From contig NZ_AP025286.1 of NCBI RefSeq assembly GCF_036492245.1, positions 3,100,001 to 3,164,000 on the forward strand: DNA of 64,000 nucleotides, given 5' to 3'. The stretch comes from Treponema bryantii. Lineage in GTDB: Bacteria > Spirochaetota > Spirochaetia > Treponematales > Treponemataceae. Positions 38,501-44,015 of the stretch are shown piece after piece. Numbering within the stretch: position 1 is the stretch's first letter; each line of letters begins with the position of its first letter. The position numbers and the translations under genes were made by a program. Below the pieces are notes generated by a model. It worked only from the letters and a program-made list of their open reading frames with translations, ran no database searches and was not told the origin of the DNA.

Positions 38501-39300
38501 TCATCATCTTCTGTAGCTGTTTCATCTTCATCTGCATAACGGGCTGCGCCATCATATGCATAAATCTTACAATAAAGCTGTTTTCCAGTTCCATCTTTTG
38601 GAACATTTATAGAAAATTCTTCTGTTTCTCCTTTATTGTATATATAATTCTCATCTTCTGAATCATAATCTGCCGCATCCATTGAAATAGAAAGCGGTAC
38701 ATTTTTTAGAACAACCGGTTCATCATTAACCGGCTGTGTACATTCTTTGTCAGTAAAAAGCTTCAGTTCTATGCGACTGATATTGTTTGTATCTGCGGCC
38801 TGACCTTCGAGGGTAAACTTCTGACCATATTTGTCTGGACTTGCTAAATCTTTTGCGGTTGAAGGACGTGTAAGTACTATAATTGGAGGGGTGTTATCGA
38901 TAGTAAAAGTTCGTGTTACAATTGTTTTTCGGTTAGTAGAGTCTGCAATTGTGATGGTTGCCTGATATGAACCATCTATTACTTCTTCTGCAACTGGATC
39001 AATTACATATTTCCAGGTACCCTTTCCAACTTTTAATTCCTTAAAGTCGGCATCAAAGGTATGTGATTTGCTGTTTGCCAGCCCGTCAGTTCGTTCAAGC
39101 TTTACTTTGACGGAGGCGATTGTACCGTCATCAGTCCAGTTACCGGCTATGGCAAATTTATCACGGATTACTGCATCTACTGGAGGAGTTGAAATATCCA
39201 GTGTTGGTGGGTCTGTATCTACAGCGGCACCAAGACCTATTTCACAAGAAATGGCAAAGACCGAAACAAGAAATAATAAAGCAATTGTAAACTTCTTCAT
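26581..39300 (-). CDS. Giant 4239-residue Ig-repeat lipoprotein
   Basis: One uninterrupted 12.7-kb gene. The signal peptide ends 'VFAISC', giving a probable lipidated Cys19 (spirochaete lipobox). At least fourteen modules start with a 'VDxTxPxI' type strand and contain 'SGTAxDxxGV', characteristic of bacterial Ig-like domains (for example near residues 45, 155, 580, 1030). Some modules are interrupted by long acidic, Asn/Asp/Thr-rich insertions. The last 500-600 residues carry sialidase-like repeats ('GHIHIAYYNSAKGDLKYAY'), probably a beta-propeller. It resembles a long surface rod with a terminal binding head. The ATG at 39300 has GAGGTG 5 bases upstream. A sigma-28-like promoter lies at 39380-39402. 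Confidence 0.8.
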   Translation of the reverse strand: MKKFTIALLFLVSVFAISCEIGLGAAVDTDPPTLDISTPPVDAVIRDKFAIAGNWTDDGTIASVKVKLERTDGLANSKSHTFDADFKELKVGKGTWKYVIDPVAEEVIDGSYQATITIADSTNRKTIVTRTFTIDNTPPIIVLTRPSTAKDLASPDKYGQKFTLEGQAADTNNISRIELKLFTDKECTQPVNDEPVVLKNVPLSISMDAADYDSEDENYIYNKGETEEFSINVPKDGTGKQLYCKIYAYDGAARYADEDETATEDDEKGNCAEYFYLYKNIYTPFLQYYKITELYSILNGTYSETASRAVSPSTVKTDYLLSDDYQQKVSAFILNPKNNPTYIVTGRSPLALDGSDFTGVANDITTGQSVIVEVSPGLDDIPLDETSLKVYAQEIIFNKDNTYVIKDEKIYPDATMESKGSSYRFNVRLSRSDEGVAGLKIGKTYVFGVEGKDQSNNKVEADGGKPFGFRLTSNGNGPNLVINKPEDATTYIGKNTASQIFEGYVEVEMGEPTILIYKGTDEDNNLIQEIKFEEAEAIKVNGALHYDFTYPYDAFEDKNEIHKLIFKADLGGQLSQRIEKTIVYDIDAPSISITKPATAKKFSDNIGTEESGAYLNGEVEFTVMLNDKGGSGLASEDEEVESGKEPKYLAPKYEIINAADSSVISEGIITETTGQTIKINTAADEYNNKTIIFRVTAYDIAGNKSSTKDRDENYTFIINQSTDLPYIGEDETYTKLDFAMDDINAYYQQEGAKVGNVEKGAVLKFKLYDDDGAAKLFIVNKKLEITANGNTHTIANWESDATKLSNVFEVTQDTPNKLVTISSYSFPINDTDCGFYEYAIIAVDTVDNSKKTIIGPFIVRVTQDKASITVTSDKEYGNSTYEFNNTVTITPSEGPYEIYRQVVKKGTDGKWGTYTDETSSDTDISKYKKIASNILDTDLTFTDNIKIEDYYINEEAKDITVYYKVVDSIGNASVPKSVTLYIDNEPPTITIQSPISGKTGTSALTDETVQFTGIAKDEKSGVSKIFYKIDGPDLTVDSFTEMEASNGSYAIEKAFIQSSAPESEKVGKLLEGKYYFHVYAEDDAGNQSGVLTREFDVDFSNPEISASINKYIYNNTDITAGKGSFTISGTASDTLGLTSVKVYIKEVKSDGTTPKVLDVPVSGISSNNTWTKTIVFGASENTSATNYLAEGKYEIWAEATDKVGKTQSSEKKQITIDYTAPIIDYIDNNDTITTTLKLNDVVYDENKWYESKTLKVDVVVTDTVSGVSTVQCITLNKNGGERVSPLSLDENDNWTGSAQLASDGAALTITLNARDAAGNLATQVTKTVKVDTSGPTLEVYKYKIGNDGTLKTPSGTVYINNTSQLIVYGNYSDEQSGVRPLSFEGTTNGADNKPQQPTVTYSTAVASDTNDSYPISTLTDENRLSVKSWKAVFTNGMLGTDTLKVSGNNAAGAEGLSAEKNLFAISRDTVEPTFDKLNFTTDSDHFSVYAKKAKRNKTDENGNVINDDDDNPVQEEYIENYFINNKQGKFIISGLTDDSKPEDAPATEGPASGVELVKLEIEDAASHKYSKTASTAYFANIDLSEFVTSATATITVYDYAGNSKSYDLPDIVFDNDRPTGVHEIDITGKDLVFRISDRTNDDINNKTGDEKNASVFGLTWNSYTDTSVTPNKQYSKIDEAAGGKYSGGSFGNSYTQKVRGSFTDGTGSGIKQIYYKIYDRSQSLIFDTTKNEEWYYTENDLTAPDKLAALEARKNDLVEDVVSNNQYLAPLSTPEYKRVFYNVKKGDSDPYSGHQLYKNSEKVVERKKFNPTDGSWTTVKEDSPDYATAIEFYKYWKIEETTYSFTIPQLNEGCNYLVIVAEDNVGNYYIDCSDPIDHDGDGNELTSTPKRIYSNYSMNVDTTAPEIELVGSTDIQHSNGGDYTVQVKVTDPGVAGVSNSSSGIKTVKLSTDKGTVSCTYTGSNNIWEGNVKSILEDKKTYTVSATAEDVAGSSSKRVVANVMVDTTAPSVTIASPTDADKSDAGNNNKTQINGTILLSGTAEDTDGSGVKEAVALYYRIVASNAAAPAKPENKTVPGDESWNSAWKAVQCSPTGSSSWSFTGINTKKLNGTDPVTDGSRVYFTAAVKDLTDNIGYSDPIEVIIDQDTDRPVVKITSMSLLNMASNNRAGSKDAVLSGSVSDDDEIPNALAYRIGDTGTFTDSTVTGSSLTYSSDDGSFELALDDGPQNIYFKVTTNETDSNGNYISYETKLNPGNSDVEVMPKLTDRNGHSFGYKDSSIMDTVIFLAVDTEAPETEDFAFTRTPEDENAWASTISSEYFGGTQRQKFYLREYAYDANDVKQVYLSIPANENDNESQAITSWVYKNESTKVTKTIYTKGNQPTSTADYWLISTASGTKTGSLSSVAVDYKTVTISSGTNAGTYTRTAYLFHLDGPDKTTTNGKENFFLWKSADDNPVDVTNLASGERNTSLITYDGTRPTTETKIIKIDNTDPTINISAPASVTSSAVVNGSIVGESEKTTVSFAVTKEDVTDGTTITSWKEETNAGTSSFKVNFDGGDEEDVYETHATLLKQYLITLGILEQSDIDNKTALARQHHPVHVWIKSEDNCNNVGYNYQLVYVDPLGNIPTVTIGYPTSDGQTLGGSVSFMGTAKDNIDPKFVWLQFDVNNDGNWTTADYNLLKDKYAFGNMKTNANIVSGASVSDADIDDIGIKTSVEGGSWNQIVNTSHLFPNEDATSNNVTMWVYASDDDNGDGTVINVSRSEIRTFKVDKDNPYFKQDTLKLVQYATPADPTSTKQRELVYTEGMYIRGIWWLEGEVRDDSSGIKEIKKNDFGENNQYGDYSDDLSSQTTGDIRFTSELDNGNINYTFKIKVGDASESGRNRFKLKVWENKSPDTRDAEKEFIIYYDNKAPIFADPSNSSDGIATEVKNSNGFYGLHSTAYEKNNSDSGVERVAVYFTRTIENDTYIFDPMYKRGAKVDDNDISRMMTGASTSISQDTTGDKLYWGSATAATNGLDGAKVTLTTVVASYVHIGGLVKIDGFVYRIQGISENKKTVTLSSAPAALPSDNKVYFAIANVVDNSKEEKKPSNATSGVTDDYRYGYASAYDDDDFDGIMEYLKNIDTSTWDWNLYINSKNIPDGDITIHYVIFDKAGNSAYNSVNASVENNKPRLVSVKIGRDVNQDNSIAETSPETITYFPEGMDDKPTLYKNGADSITVPKIIVKSTMEVTPEIVGGNDKLYYKIKKGSETSYIGYGTNDAGIELMDGNDDYDNADWTEINEHVKNGELDTNTATIRHNLDPNNPVRYQRLISENNDAWSLYYEIYDRKEIGDPNKVYINIPLIEFAVYDEDPPSVAITPFYWKKDGDIKKSSALYEDVEIESETKTVARGHIELKSEFSSSVFTGTGEKDGDDKVSGIIKIEGTASDARKLSALYISVPGMETHFGSGTGNANLTKKTVGSGNSAVDYYQIATYNGSSWVDKAGNITNYGFAFQTSDNSVTDTGHSVKWTFTWDTSKISTITAANVNIKVLAEDAASEASASDNNPQNKTAVEPLQVDVVPYITKLVTDISESAGEEFARSATGKYIVKGSYLDTNKTAQTETVKVYGFNLALTANSVSSSATIGTLSAGGTDADDSKSSYLNLAIGTGSNSGKLSVKVNNIESLNNINQNPEKATGNNATSFKTDSVALYNSQANDETNNLLTDDVELVVWDMNYFLDETNITSPMLKMDKNGNYYMSYGYGVPSMYVNKNGTVRQIDYSYNKFQNTNVIFDDYGNTYAVATNTDRITNDSARFVFYTPNTGSMPDSVGNDVAYLYNSASKRHLEMVYNKDTGVYNIDRVKQPKLASYTDTINGKSYLAVAYYDYNDNSNPIKFRFGSKSGGSESFTQSYNSKTFTYQASIRASASDYVEGWRCNDNNTNYTGYYVEIEGNYYKLTRKNVYNQNNQYYYTLPYYAAENFSSPIYSGTLSSASNSGGIMNTLASFSRTDNPTTTTVDGYHTIANKTSTKGSGEYVSVGILPHSDGTNGYIAVVAWYDSSARKLYYSYNTDPDTVSDTVWQTKAIPIDTASYTGWYVDLAVDAGGHIHIAYYNSAKGDLKYAYLDSYNDATPEVVTVDSYLSVGTNITVNVREQSGKYIPYIYYYNSSSSRTSNSIKVAWRKDMDNLRNGAVGDKFTGAWECMTIPSANTPVDATVCGGVPTSVETEATDYSKSVVLGYMTDKYYEKAYIKGDITSANW

Positions 39301-39379
39301 ATCAACACCTCTTATGAGTCAAAACTTTTCAAATTTTTTAAATGTTGATACTTTTTAAAATGTTACTACTTATCTTTAT

Positions 39380-39402
39380 TTATCGGCAGAATACCCCTAT
39401 TT
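39380..39402 (-). promoter_or_regulatory. Sigma-28-like promoter of the giant lipoprotein gene
   Basis: Leftward the sequence reads AAATAG, nine bases, GCCGATAA, about 80 bp before the ATG. GCCGATAA is an exact match to the FliA -10 consensus, and the spacing equals that of the box before the 2014-residue gene. It suggests that both Ig-repeat proteins belong to the motility sigma-factor regulon. Confidence 0.6.
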
Positions 39403-39407
39403 TCTCC

Positions 39408-39447
39408 ATAAAAAAGGGTTTCTAAGATGTCAAAATCTTAGAAACCC
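39408..39447 (-). terminator. Intrinsic terminator after pyrKD
   Basis: On the minus strand a perfect 13-bp stem (GGGTTTCTAAGAT with ATCTTAGAAACCC, loop of six) is followed by six T residues. It lies about 95 bp beyond the pyrKD stop and just upstream of the giant-gene promoter, so it separates the two transcription units. Confidence 0.85.
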
Positions 39448-39543
39448 CTCTGTCGTTAAATATATTACAGTTTATCAAAATAAGCAAATTTTTTTCTATA
39501 TATAAGTAAAATCTTATTTTGTCTTAAAATTCTTTGTTTCTTC

Positions 39544-41373
39544 CTATTTCTGAATAATTCCACGCATTTCTTCTATATTATGATATCCTTTGCGCTTCAT
39601 AAATGCAGCAAGACCATCTATCATTTCAATCATCGCATTTGGATTTGCAAAAGTAGCTGTTCCAACCTGAACGGCTGAAGCACCGGCCATTATGAATTCT
39701 ACGGCGTCTTCCCAGGTAGCAGCACCACCAATAGCGATTACCGGAACGCGCTTCTCTGCCGGCAATTTGTTGATTGCTTCGACAACTTCATAAACAAGGC
39801 GCACTGCAATCGGGCGAACGGCTGGACCACCAAAGCCTGCTTTAAGTTTATCAAATACAGGAACTCCACGTTCAATATCAATTGCAATTCCCTGGAAACT
39901 GTTACACAAACTGATTGCATCTGCTCCGGCTTCAATACATGAAAGGGCAACAGGAACAAGCTCCTGAGATTGCGGTGTAAGTTTTACGATGAGAGGCTTT
40001 TTGGTTACGGCCCTTACAGCGCGGACGGCACTTTCTGCTCCTACGCAGGTCATTCCAAAGGCAGCACCACCGGCACTTACATTAGGACAGGAAATATTAA
40101 GTTCGATTACAGGAACATCTGTTGAATCCAGCAGTTTTGCACCTTCAACATAAGTTTCAAGTGATGAACCGGAAAGATTTGCAATTGCTACCGGTTTAAG
40201 AGCCATCATCTCTGGTAACTCGTGTTCTATAAAATGTGGGATTCCAGGATTCTGAAGACCGATACTGTTCATAAGTCCGGCCGGAGTTTCATGCAGACGG
40301 ATTCCATCATTTCCCTGACGAGGTTCAAGTGTAAGTCCTTTTGAAGAAATTCCTCCGAGTCTGTTTACATCAAAGAGTGTTTTATATTCAACTCCAAAAC
40401 CAAAAGTTCCAGAACTTCCAATTACAGGATTAGGGAACTTCACGCCTTTGAGCGTAAAACTGAGGTCCGGTTCCTGATCAGCAGCAAGAGGTTCGCGGCG
40501 AGGCTGAACTTTGATGCCTGCTACTTCTGTTACACTATTAAATAGAAGAATATCACCATCAAAAACAGGTCCTTCTTTACAGCAGCGTTTTTTTCCTTCT
40601 GTTGTATCGATTACACAACCAAGACATACTCCAACTCCGCAGGCCATATGAGCTTCCATACTGAGCCAGCTTTTTACCCCAGCTGCTTTACAGATTTTCT
40701 GAATATACGCAAGCATTGGAGTTGGACCGCAGGCATAAACAGCTTCGTAATTTCCTGCCTTCAGAGTATCCTCTGTGAGAGCAGCTGGAAGCATTCCGTG
40801 AACGCCTACACTACCGTCATCTGTAGTGATTACAATTTTTTCTGCTTTTAGATTTTCGAGACCGTAACTGCCGCTTTTGAATGAAGCATAAAAATCGTAC
40901 GAACCGGCAGGAAGAGTTTCTGCAAAACCAGCAACTGGCGCAACACCAATACCACCGCCGATAATGAGAACCTTTCGGTGGCTGTCTTTGTCGAAACTAT
41001 CATTAAAACTTGGCATCGGGAATCTGTTTCCACAAGGACCAATCAGATTGATAAGATCTCCAAAATCCAGAGAACAAAGTTCCTTAGTTCCCTTTCCTTT
41101 CAGCAAAATCAGAAATGTGAGTTCAACACGATTTTCTTCTTCGATAACAACCTGTGAATGATAAACACTGATTGGCCGTCCCAGCAGAACATCTGAACGA
41201 ACGGCATGAAGCATATAAAACTGTCCTGCAGCCGGTTCCTGTGAACCTGCCTCCAGCAGAACTTTCAATGAATAAACGCTTCCAAAAGGAACTGCTCCAA
41301 CAACAGGAGCACACTCACTTACAACACCCTTTGCAAAAACAGGGTACGGAATTCCCTGACAATCCTTGAACAT
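39544..41373 (-). CDS. Dihydroorotate dehydrogenase B, fused PyrK-PyrD
   Basis: A 609-residue fusion of the two subunits of NAD-dependent dihydroorotate dehydrogenase (class 1B), which oxidises dihydroorotate to orotate. Residues 1-295 are PyrK: FAD motif 'GRPISVYH' (65-72), nucleotide loop 'GGGIGVAPV', and a [2Fe-2S] cysteine set at 245, 250, 253 and 264/265. Residues 305-609 are PyrD: FMN-binding 'GSSGTFGFG' and 'NISCPNVSAGG' with catalytic Cys429. In most bacteria these are separate genes. The junction is a short Arg/Pro-rich linker near 290-303. The ATG has GAGG upstream, and a good promoter lies at 41401-41429. pyrE is elsewhere in the window. Confidence 0.93.
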   Translation of the reverse strand: MFKDCQGIPYPVFAKGVVSECAPVVGAVPFGSVYSLKVLLEAGSQEPAAGQFYMLHAVRSDVLLGRPISVYHSQVVIEEENRVELTFLILLKGKGTKELCSLDFGDLINLIGPCGNRFPMPSFNDSFDKDSHRKVLIIGGGIGVAPVAGFAETLPAGSYDFYASFKSGSYGLENLKAEKIVITTDDGSVGVHGMLPAALTEDTLKAGNYEAVYACGPTPMLAYIQKICKAAGVKSWLSMEAHMACGVGVCLGCVIDTTEGKKRCCKEGPVFDGDILLFNSVTEVAGIKVQPRREPLAADQEPDLSFTLKGVKFPNPVIGSSGTFGFGVEYKTLFDVNRLGGISSKGLTLEPRQGNDGIRLHETPAGLMNSIGLQNPGIPHFIEHELPEMMALKPVAIANLSGSSLETYVEGAKLLDSTDVPVIELNISCPNVSAGGAAFGMTCVGAESAVRAVRAVTKKPLIVKLTPQSQELVPVALSCIEAGADAISLCNSFQGIAIDIERGVPVFDKLKAGFGGPAVRPIAVRLVYEVVEAINKLPAEKRVPVIAIGGAATWEDAVEFIMAGASAVQVGTATFANPNAMIEMIDGLAAFMKRKGYHNIEEMRGIIQK

Positions 41374-41400
41374 TATAAACCTCGCTTTCTTCGGTTTATT

Positions 41401-41429
41401 ACAATACTGGCAAAAGGGGAATTTTTCAA
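41401..41429 (-). promoter_or_regulatory. Sigma-70-type promoter of pyrKD
   Basis: On the minus strand TTGAAA (41429-41424) and TATTGT (41406-41401) are separated by exactly 17 bases, about 28 bases before the pyrKD ATG. This would give a short leader with no room for an attenuator. Confidence 0.5.
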
Positions 41430-41454
41430 TTAGTGTTATTTAGATTTTATTTAA

Positions 41455-41925
41455 TTATAGGAAAGCTGTTTTTTCCATATTGATTGTCTTTTCTGCAAAA
41501 CCAAATCTATCATAGAGATTTCTGGCTGCATCGTTACTGGCACAAACCTGAAGTTCAACTTTTTTATACTTTTCTTTTTTTGCATATTCAAAGGAATAAT
41601 TAAGTAATTCAGTTGCAACACCACGATGCTTATATTTTTCTTTTACAGAAAGAACATCTATATTTAATGATTTATAAAACTTAAAATAATTCTGTGAACT
41701 TTTTCTCGTACGATGACAGATAACCAAGCCCATTATTTCTTTATCACGAGCAACCCAGATCATGTTTGACTTAATAAGTTTTTTGTATTCTCTTTTTTTC
41801 AGCTGCTCACTACTTTTTATGATCTTATATAAATCAGGTCTCAAACTACAGTGATAGTCCTGACATTCCTGCATAATACTTAGAAGCTCTTCATAGTCAT
41901 TTTTTCTGGCACTTTCAATTACCAT
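41455..41925 (-). CDS. GNAT-family N-acetyltransferase
   Basis: A 156-residue acetyltransferase that would move an acetyl group from acetyl-CoA to an amine. The acetyl-CoA loop appears as 'KEKYKHRGVATELL' (R/Q-x-x-G-x-G/A region), and the C-terminal 'NDAARNLYDRFGFAEKTINM' is typical of GNAT enzymes. The longer frame to 41997 is rejected because ATG 41925 has GAGG upstream and begins a normal GNAT N-terminus. Upstream sit a strong inverted repeat (41968-42002) and, at 42175-42222, the same paired palindromes found before the biosynthetic operon. It may therefore be a tailoring or self-protection enzyme of that system. Confidence 0.85.
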   Translation of the reverse strand: MVIESARKNDYEELLSIMQECQDYHCSLRPDLYKIIKSSEQLKKREYKKLIKSNMIWVARDKEIMGLVICHRTRKSSQNYFKFYKSLNIDVLSVKEKYKHRGVATELLNYSFEYAKKEKYKKVELQVCASNDAARNLYDRFGFAEKTINMEKTAFL

Positions 41926-41967
41926 AAAAGCCCTCGATATTTTTACTTGAATTTGTGTAAAAATCAA

Positions 41968-42002
41968 GTTGGAAATGGTAGTAACCATTACTACCATCCA
42001 AC
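41968..42002. repeat. Long inverted repeat upstream of the GNAT gene
   Basis: GTTGG-aa-ATGGTAGTA and TACTACCAT-CCAAC form a 14-bp stem with a two-base bulge and a five-base loop. On the plus strand TTTTT follows at once; on the minus strand T residues follow after four bases. It could terminate the biosynthetic operon, act as a leader hairpin for the GNAT transcript, or be an operator. Confidence 0.65.
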
Positions 42003-42132
42003 TTTTTACAATCCTTATACAGGTGTTTTTAAATAATTGTTTTTAACTCTTTTTTAAATACTTTTTATTTTGTAATTATTATTAAATGATTTTTAAATTA
42101 TTATTAAATAAACTTTTTTTATTACCTATACT

Positions 42133-42160
42133 TTACCCTATTTTTGATTATAATCAACCC
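42133..42160 (-). promoter_or_regulatory. Candidate leftward promoter upstream of the GNAT gene
   Basis: On the minus strand TTGATT, sixteen bases, TAAAGT follows the palindrome pair. The -35 begins six bases after a GCTTTT tract. At the other end of the cluster, TTTACA-N16-TATCGT starts at the same distance from the same GCTTTT tract. The -10 is only a partial match, so the shared layout is the main support. The transcript would have a leader of roughly 200 bases before the GNAT start. Confidence 0.4.
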
Positions 42161-42174
42161 TCTAAAAGCGGGTT

Positions 42175-42190
42175 TATGACAGAAGTCATA
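42175..42190. promoter_or_regulatory. Palindromic operator, left pair, copy 1
   Basis: TATGACAGAAGTCATA is a near-perfect 16-bp palindrome. Its centre lies 32 bp from that of the next copy. It is the GNAT-proximal member of the pair and is followed on the minus strand by AAACCCGCTTTT, matched at the other end of the cluster. Confidence 0.75.
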
Positions 42191-42206
42191 TCTCTTTTTT
42201 AACATA

Positions 42207-42222
42207 TATGACAAATGTCATA
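42207..42222. promoter_or_regulatory. Palindromic operator, left pair, copy 2
   Basis: TATGACAAATGTCATA is a 16-bp palindrome with seven paired bases on each side of a two-base centre. It lies 34 bp beyond the stop of the epimerase gene, the last gene of the big operon. Confidence 0.75.
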
Positions 42223-42255
42223 AGATTAACCACGGTTATTCAACGATTAAACACA

Positions 42256-43164
42256 TTAATTCTGTAATTCCATTATGACATCGGCAGTATCTTTTATGAT
42301 ATTCTCAATAGAATAAACAGGATACCAATCCAATATCTCTTTTGTTGTCTGAATGTTAGCGATTAAACAATCTTGATCAAAAGCCCTTTTTGGAAGAACG
42401 GAAGTTTTAATATCAATTAATTTATATTGTTTTGTTAATTCAATTATTTCTTTGATTGAATACCCTTTACCTGATGCAACATTTAGAATATTAGAACTAT
42501 TTAATTCTATACATTTTAATATTGCTCTTGCTACATCTTTTACATGAATATAATCTCTTATCAAAGTACCATCAAAGGTATTAAAATCTGTTCCTAAAAT
42601 ATCTAGTCTATTATTCTGGAGTAATAAACTAATAATATCATTTGAAATTCGTTTTTGACTTGTTACTCCTACCACATTAAAGCATCGTAAGATCTCATAA
42701 TCAATATTCTTAATTTTTTTATACCAGATTAATAGATTTTCATTAGTATATTTAGTAAATGAATAAAAACTTTTTAGTTCCAGTTCTGAATCCTCATTTA
42801 TATTTTCACCAGAACTATATATAGCAGAAGAAGATATATATATAATTTTTTTACAATTATATTTGTCACAACAATCTAATATATTTATCATTCCATCAAT
42901 TTCATTCTTTGAATACTTATCTATATCTACAGATGCTGCGATAGATTTCAATCCATATAAAATCAATGTAACATCTACTGATATCTCTTGATATACTTTT
43001 TCTAAAGTTTCAATTTTTTCCACATTTCCAATAAAAGAAGGACAATTGTCATTCTTTGAACGGCTAAAAGAAAAAATATTATATTTTCCTTCTTTTTGTA
43101 ATTGAAAAATTACTTCAGAACCAATAAAACCGGTTCCTCCAATAACTAATACATTTTTTTTCAT
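42256..43164 (-). CDS. NAD-dependent sugar epimerase/dehydratase (extended SDR)
   Basis: A 302-residue extended short-chain dehydrogenase, the kind that modifies nucleotide sugars (UDP-glucose 4-epimerase and relatives). The Rossmann loop is 'GGTGFIGS' (9-16), the catalytic Ser lies in 'SSSAIYSSGE', and the YxxxK motif is 'YSFTK'. 'CFNVVG' and 'RDYIHVKDVARA' are substrate-domain signatures. It is the last gene of the operon, 17 bp after the glycosyltransferase gene, so it probably prepares the sugar which that enzyme transfers. Exact reaction unknown. Confidence 0.85.
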   Translation of the reverse strand: MKKNVLVIGGTGFIGSEVIFQLQKEGKYNIFSFSRSKNDNCPSFIGNVEKIETLEKVYQEISVDVTLILYGLKSIAASVDIDKYSKNEIDGMINILDCCDKYNCKKIIYISSSAIYSSGENINEDSELELKSFYSFTKYTNENLLIWYKKIKNIDYEILRCFNVVGVTSQKRISNDIISLLLQNNRLDILGTDFNTFDGTLIRDYIHVKDVARAILKCIELNSSNILNVASGKGYSIKEIIELTKQYKLIDIKTSVLPKRAFDQDCLIANIQTTKEILDWYPVYSIENIIKDTADVIMELQN

Positions 43165-43181
43165 TTTTTATTATCTCTTTT

Positions 43182-44003
43182 TTACTTTATTAATTGTTTT
43201 TGATTATTAATGCTATCAATTATGTCTTCATATGACCCGTTTATAAAATTGTCAATATAAACAGTATTTTTATCATTTACTCTATAAACTCTTATATATT
43301 TTTCAGTAAATTTCATAAATAATTCCAGGAATTTTTCCTTATTCTTTATTTTTTTATTATTTTGAATACCATCTATAAATTCACAAACTTTACTTACATC
43401 AAATGAAACTACACAAGCTGAGTTTGCATGATAATTATATGATATTAATCGCTTCGGAAGAATTATTCTTTTATATGGTCTATCTCCTAAATTAGTCCGC
43501 CAATTTATATTTGTTGCAGATTCTTCATGTATAAAATTCCAGCTTTGTACATAACCTCCAAGTTCACGAATCCATTCAGTTTTAAATATTTGCATCCATG
43601 TACACATATAAATAAAGCTATGCGGAATATGCATATATTTACCATCTTCATAACATCGTATATATAAAGCATCGTAATCATTATTTGACAAGAAGGTAAC
43701 TAATTCAGGAATATTTCCTGTTAACGAATCATCATTATCTATTGTATAAAAATACTTAGTACATACATTATCAAGAATTTTTTGTCTGTTATTAGCAATT
43801 CCTCTTTCTTCGCAGTAAATATACTTTGTATTTACTCCAGATTCTTGTAATTCATAAAAAAAGGAAGGTTTATTGCTTGTTAAATCTTCCTTATTCTCGG
43901 AAATAATAACATCTATAGGTTGCCCTTTCAAAAAGTCAATTACGTTTTGAGCTATCTTATTCCCAAATGTTGTAATTCCTATTGTTAAAATACTTTTTTC
44001 CAT
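43182..44003 (-). CDS. Glycosyltransferase, GT2-like (GT-A fold)
   Basis: A 273-residue enzyme with a GT-A nucleotide-sugar fold. The start 'ILTIGITTFG' is the first beta strand, and 'YFYTIDNDDSL' (DxD-like Asp89, Asp91) would bind the metal-sugar-nucleotide. 'HEESATNINW' resembles the later acidic motif before the catalytic base. It is shorter than many GT2 enzymes and has no membrane helix, so a soluble acceptor is likely. GAGGTG precedes the ATG. With the adjacent epimerase it points to a glycosylated product. Confidence 0.75.
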   Translation of the reverse strand: MEKSILTIGITTFGNKIAQNVIDFLKGQPIDVIISENKEDLTSNKPSFFYELQESGVNTKYIYCEERGIANNRQKILDNVCTKYFYTIDNDDSLTGNIPELVTFLSNNDYDALYIRCYEDGKYMHIPHSFIYMCTWMQIFKTEWIRELGGYVQSWNFIHEESATNINWRTNLGDRPYKRIILPKRLISYNYHANSACVVSFDVSKVCEFIDGIQNNKKIKNKEKFLELFMKFTEKYIRVYRVNDKNTVYIDNFINGSYEDIIDSINNQKQLIK

Positions 44004-44015
44004 AAATCACCTCTT

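Larger units (their letters stand above)
42003..42255. other. AT-rich non-coding interval left of the biosynthetic operon
   Basis: No credible gene is seen. The interval holds a 14-bp direct repeat (AATTATTATTAAAT, twice, around 42074-42108), a possible leftward promoter, and two palindromes at 42175-42222. The first 100 bases are almost purely A and T. Confidence 0.6.

Noticed and set aside
42175-42222. Palindromes as attC or integrase attachment sites
   Set aside because: They are short, symmetrical and promoter-linked, with no integrase gene, core site GTTRRRY or attC-like asymmetry.
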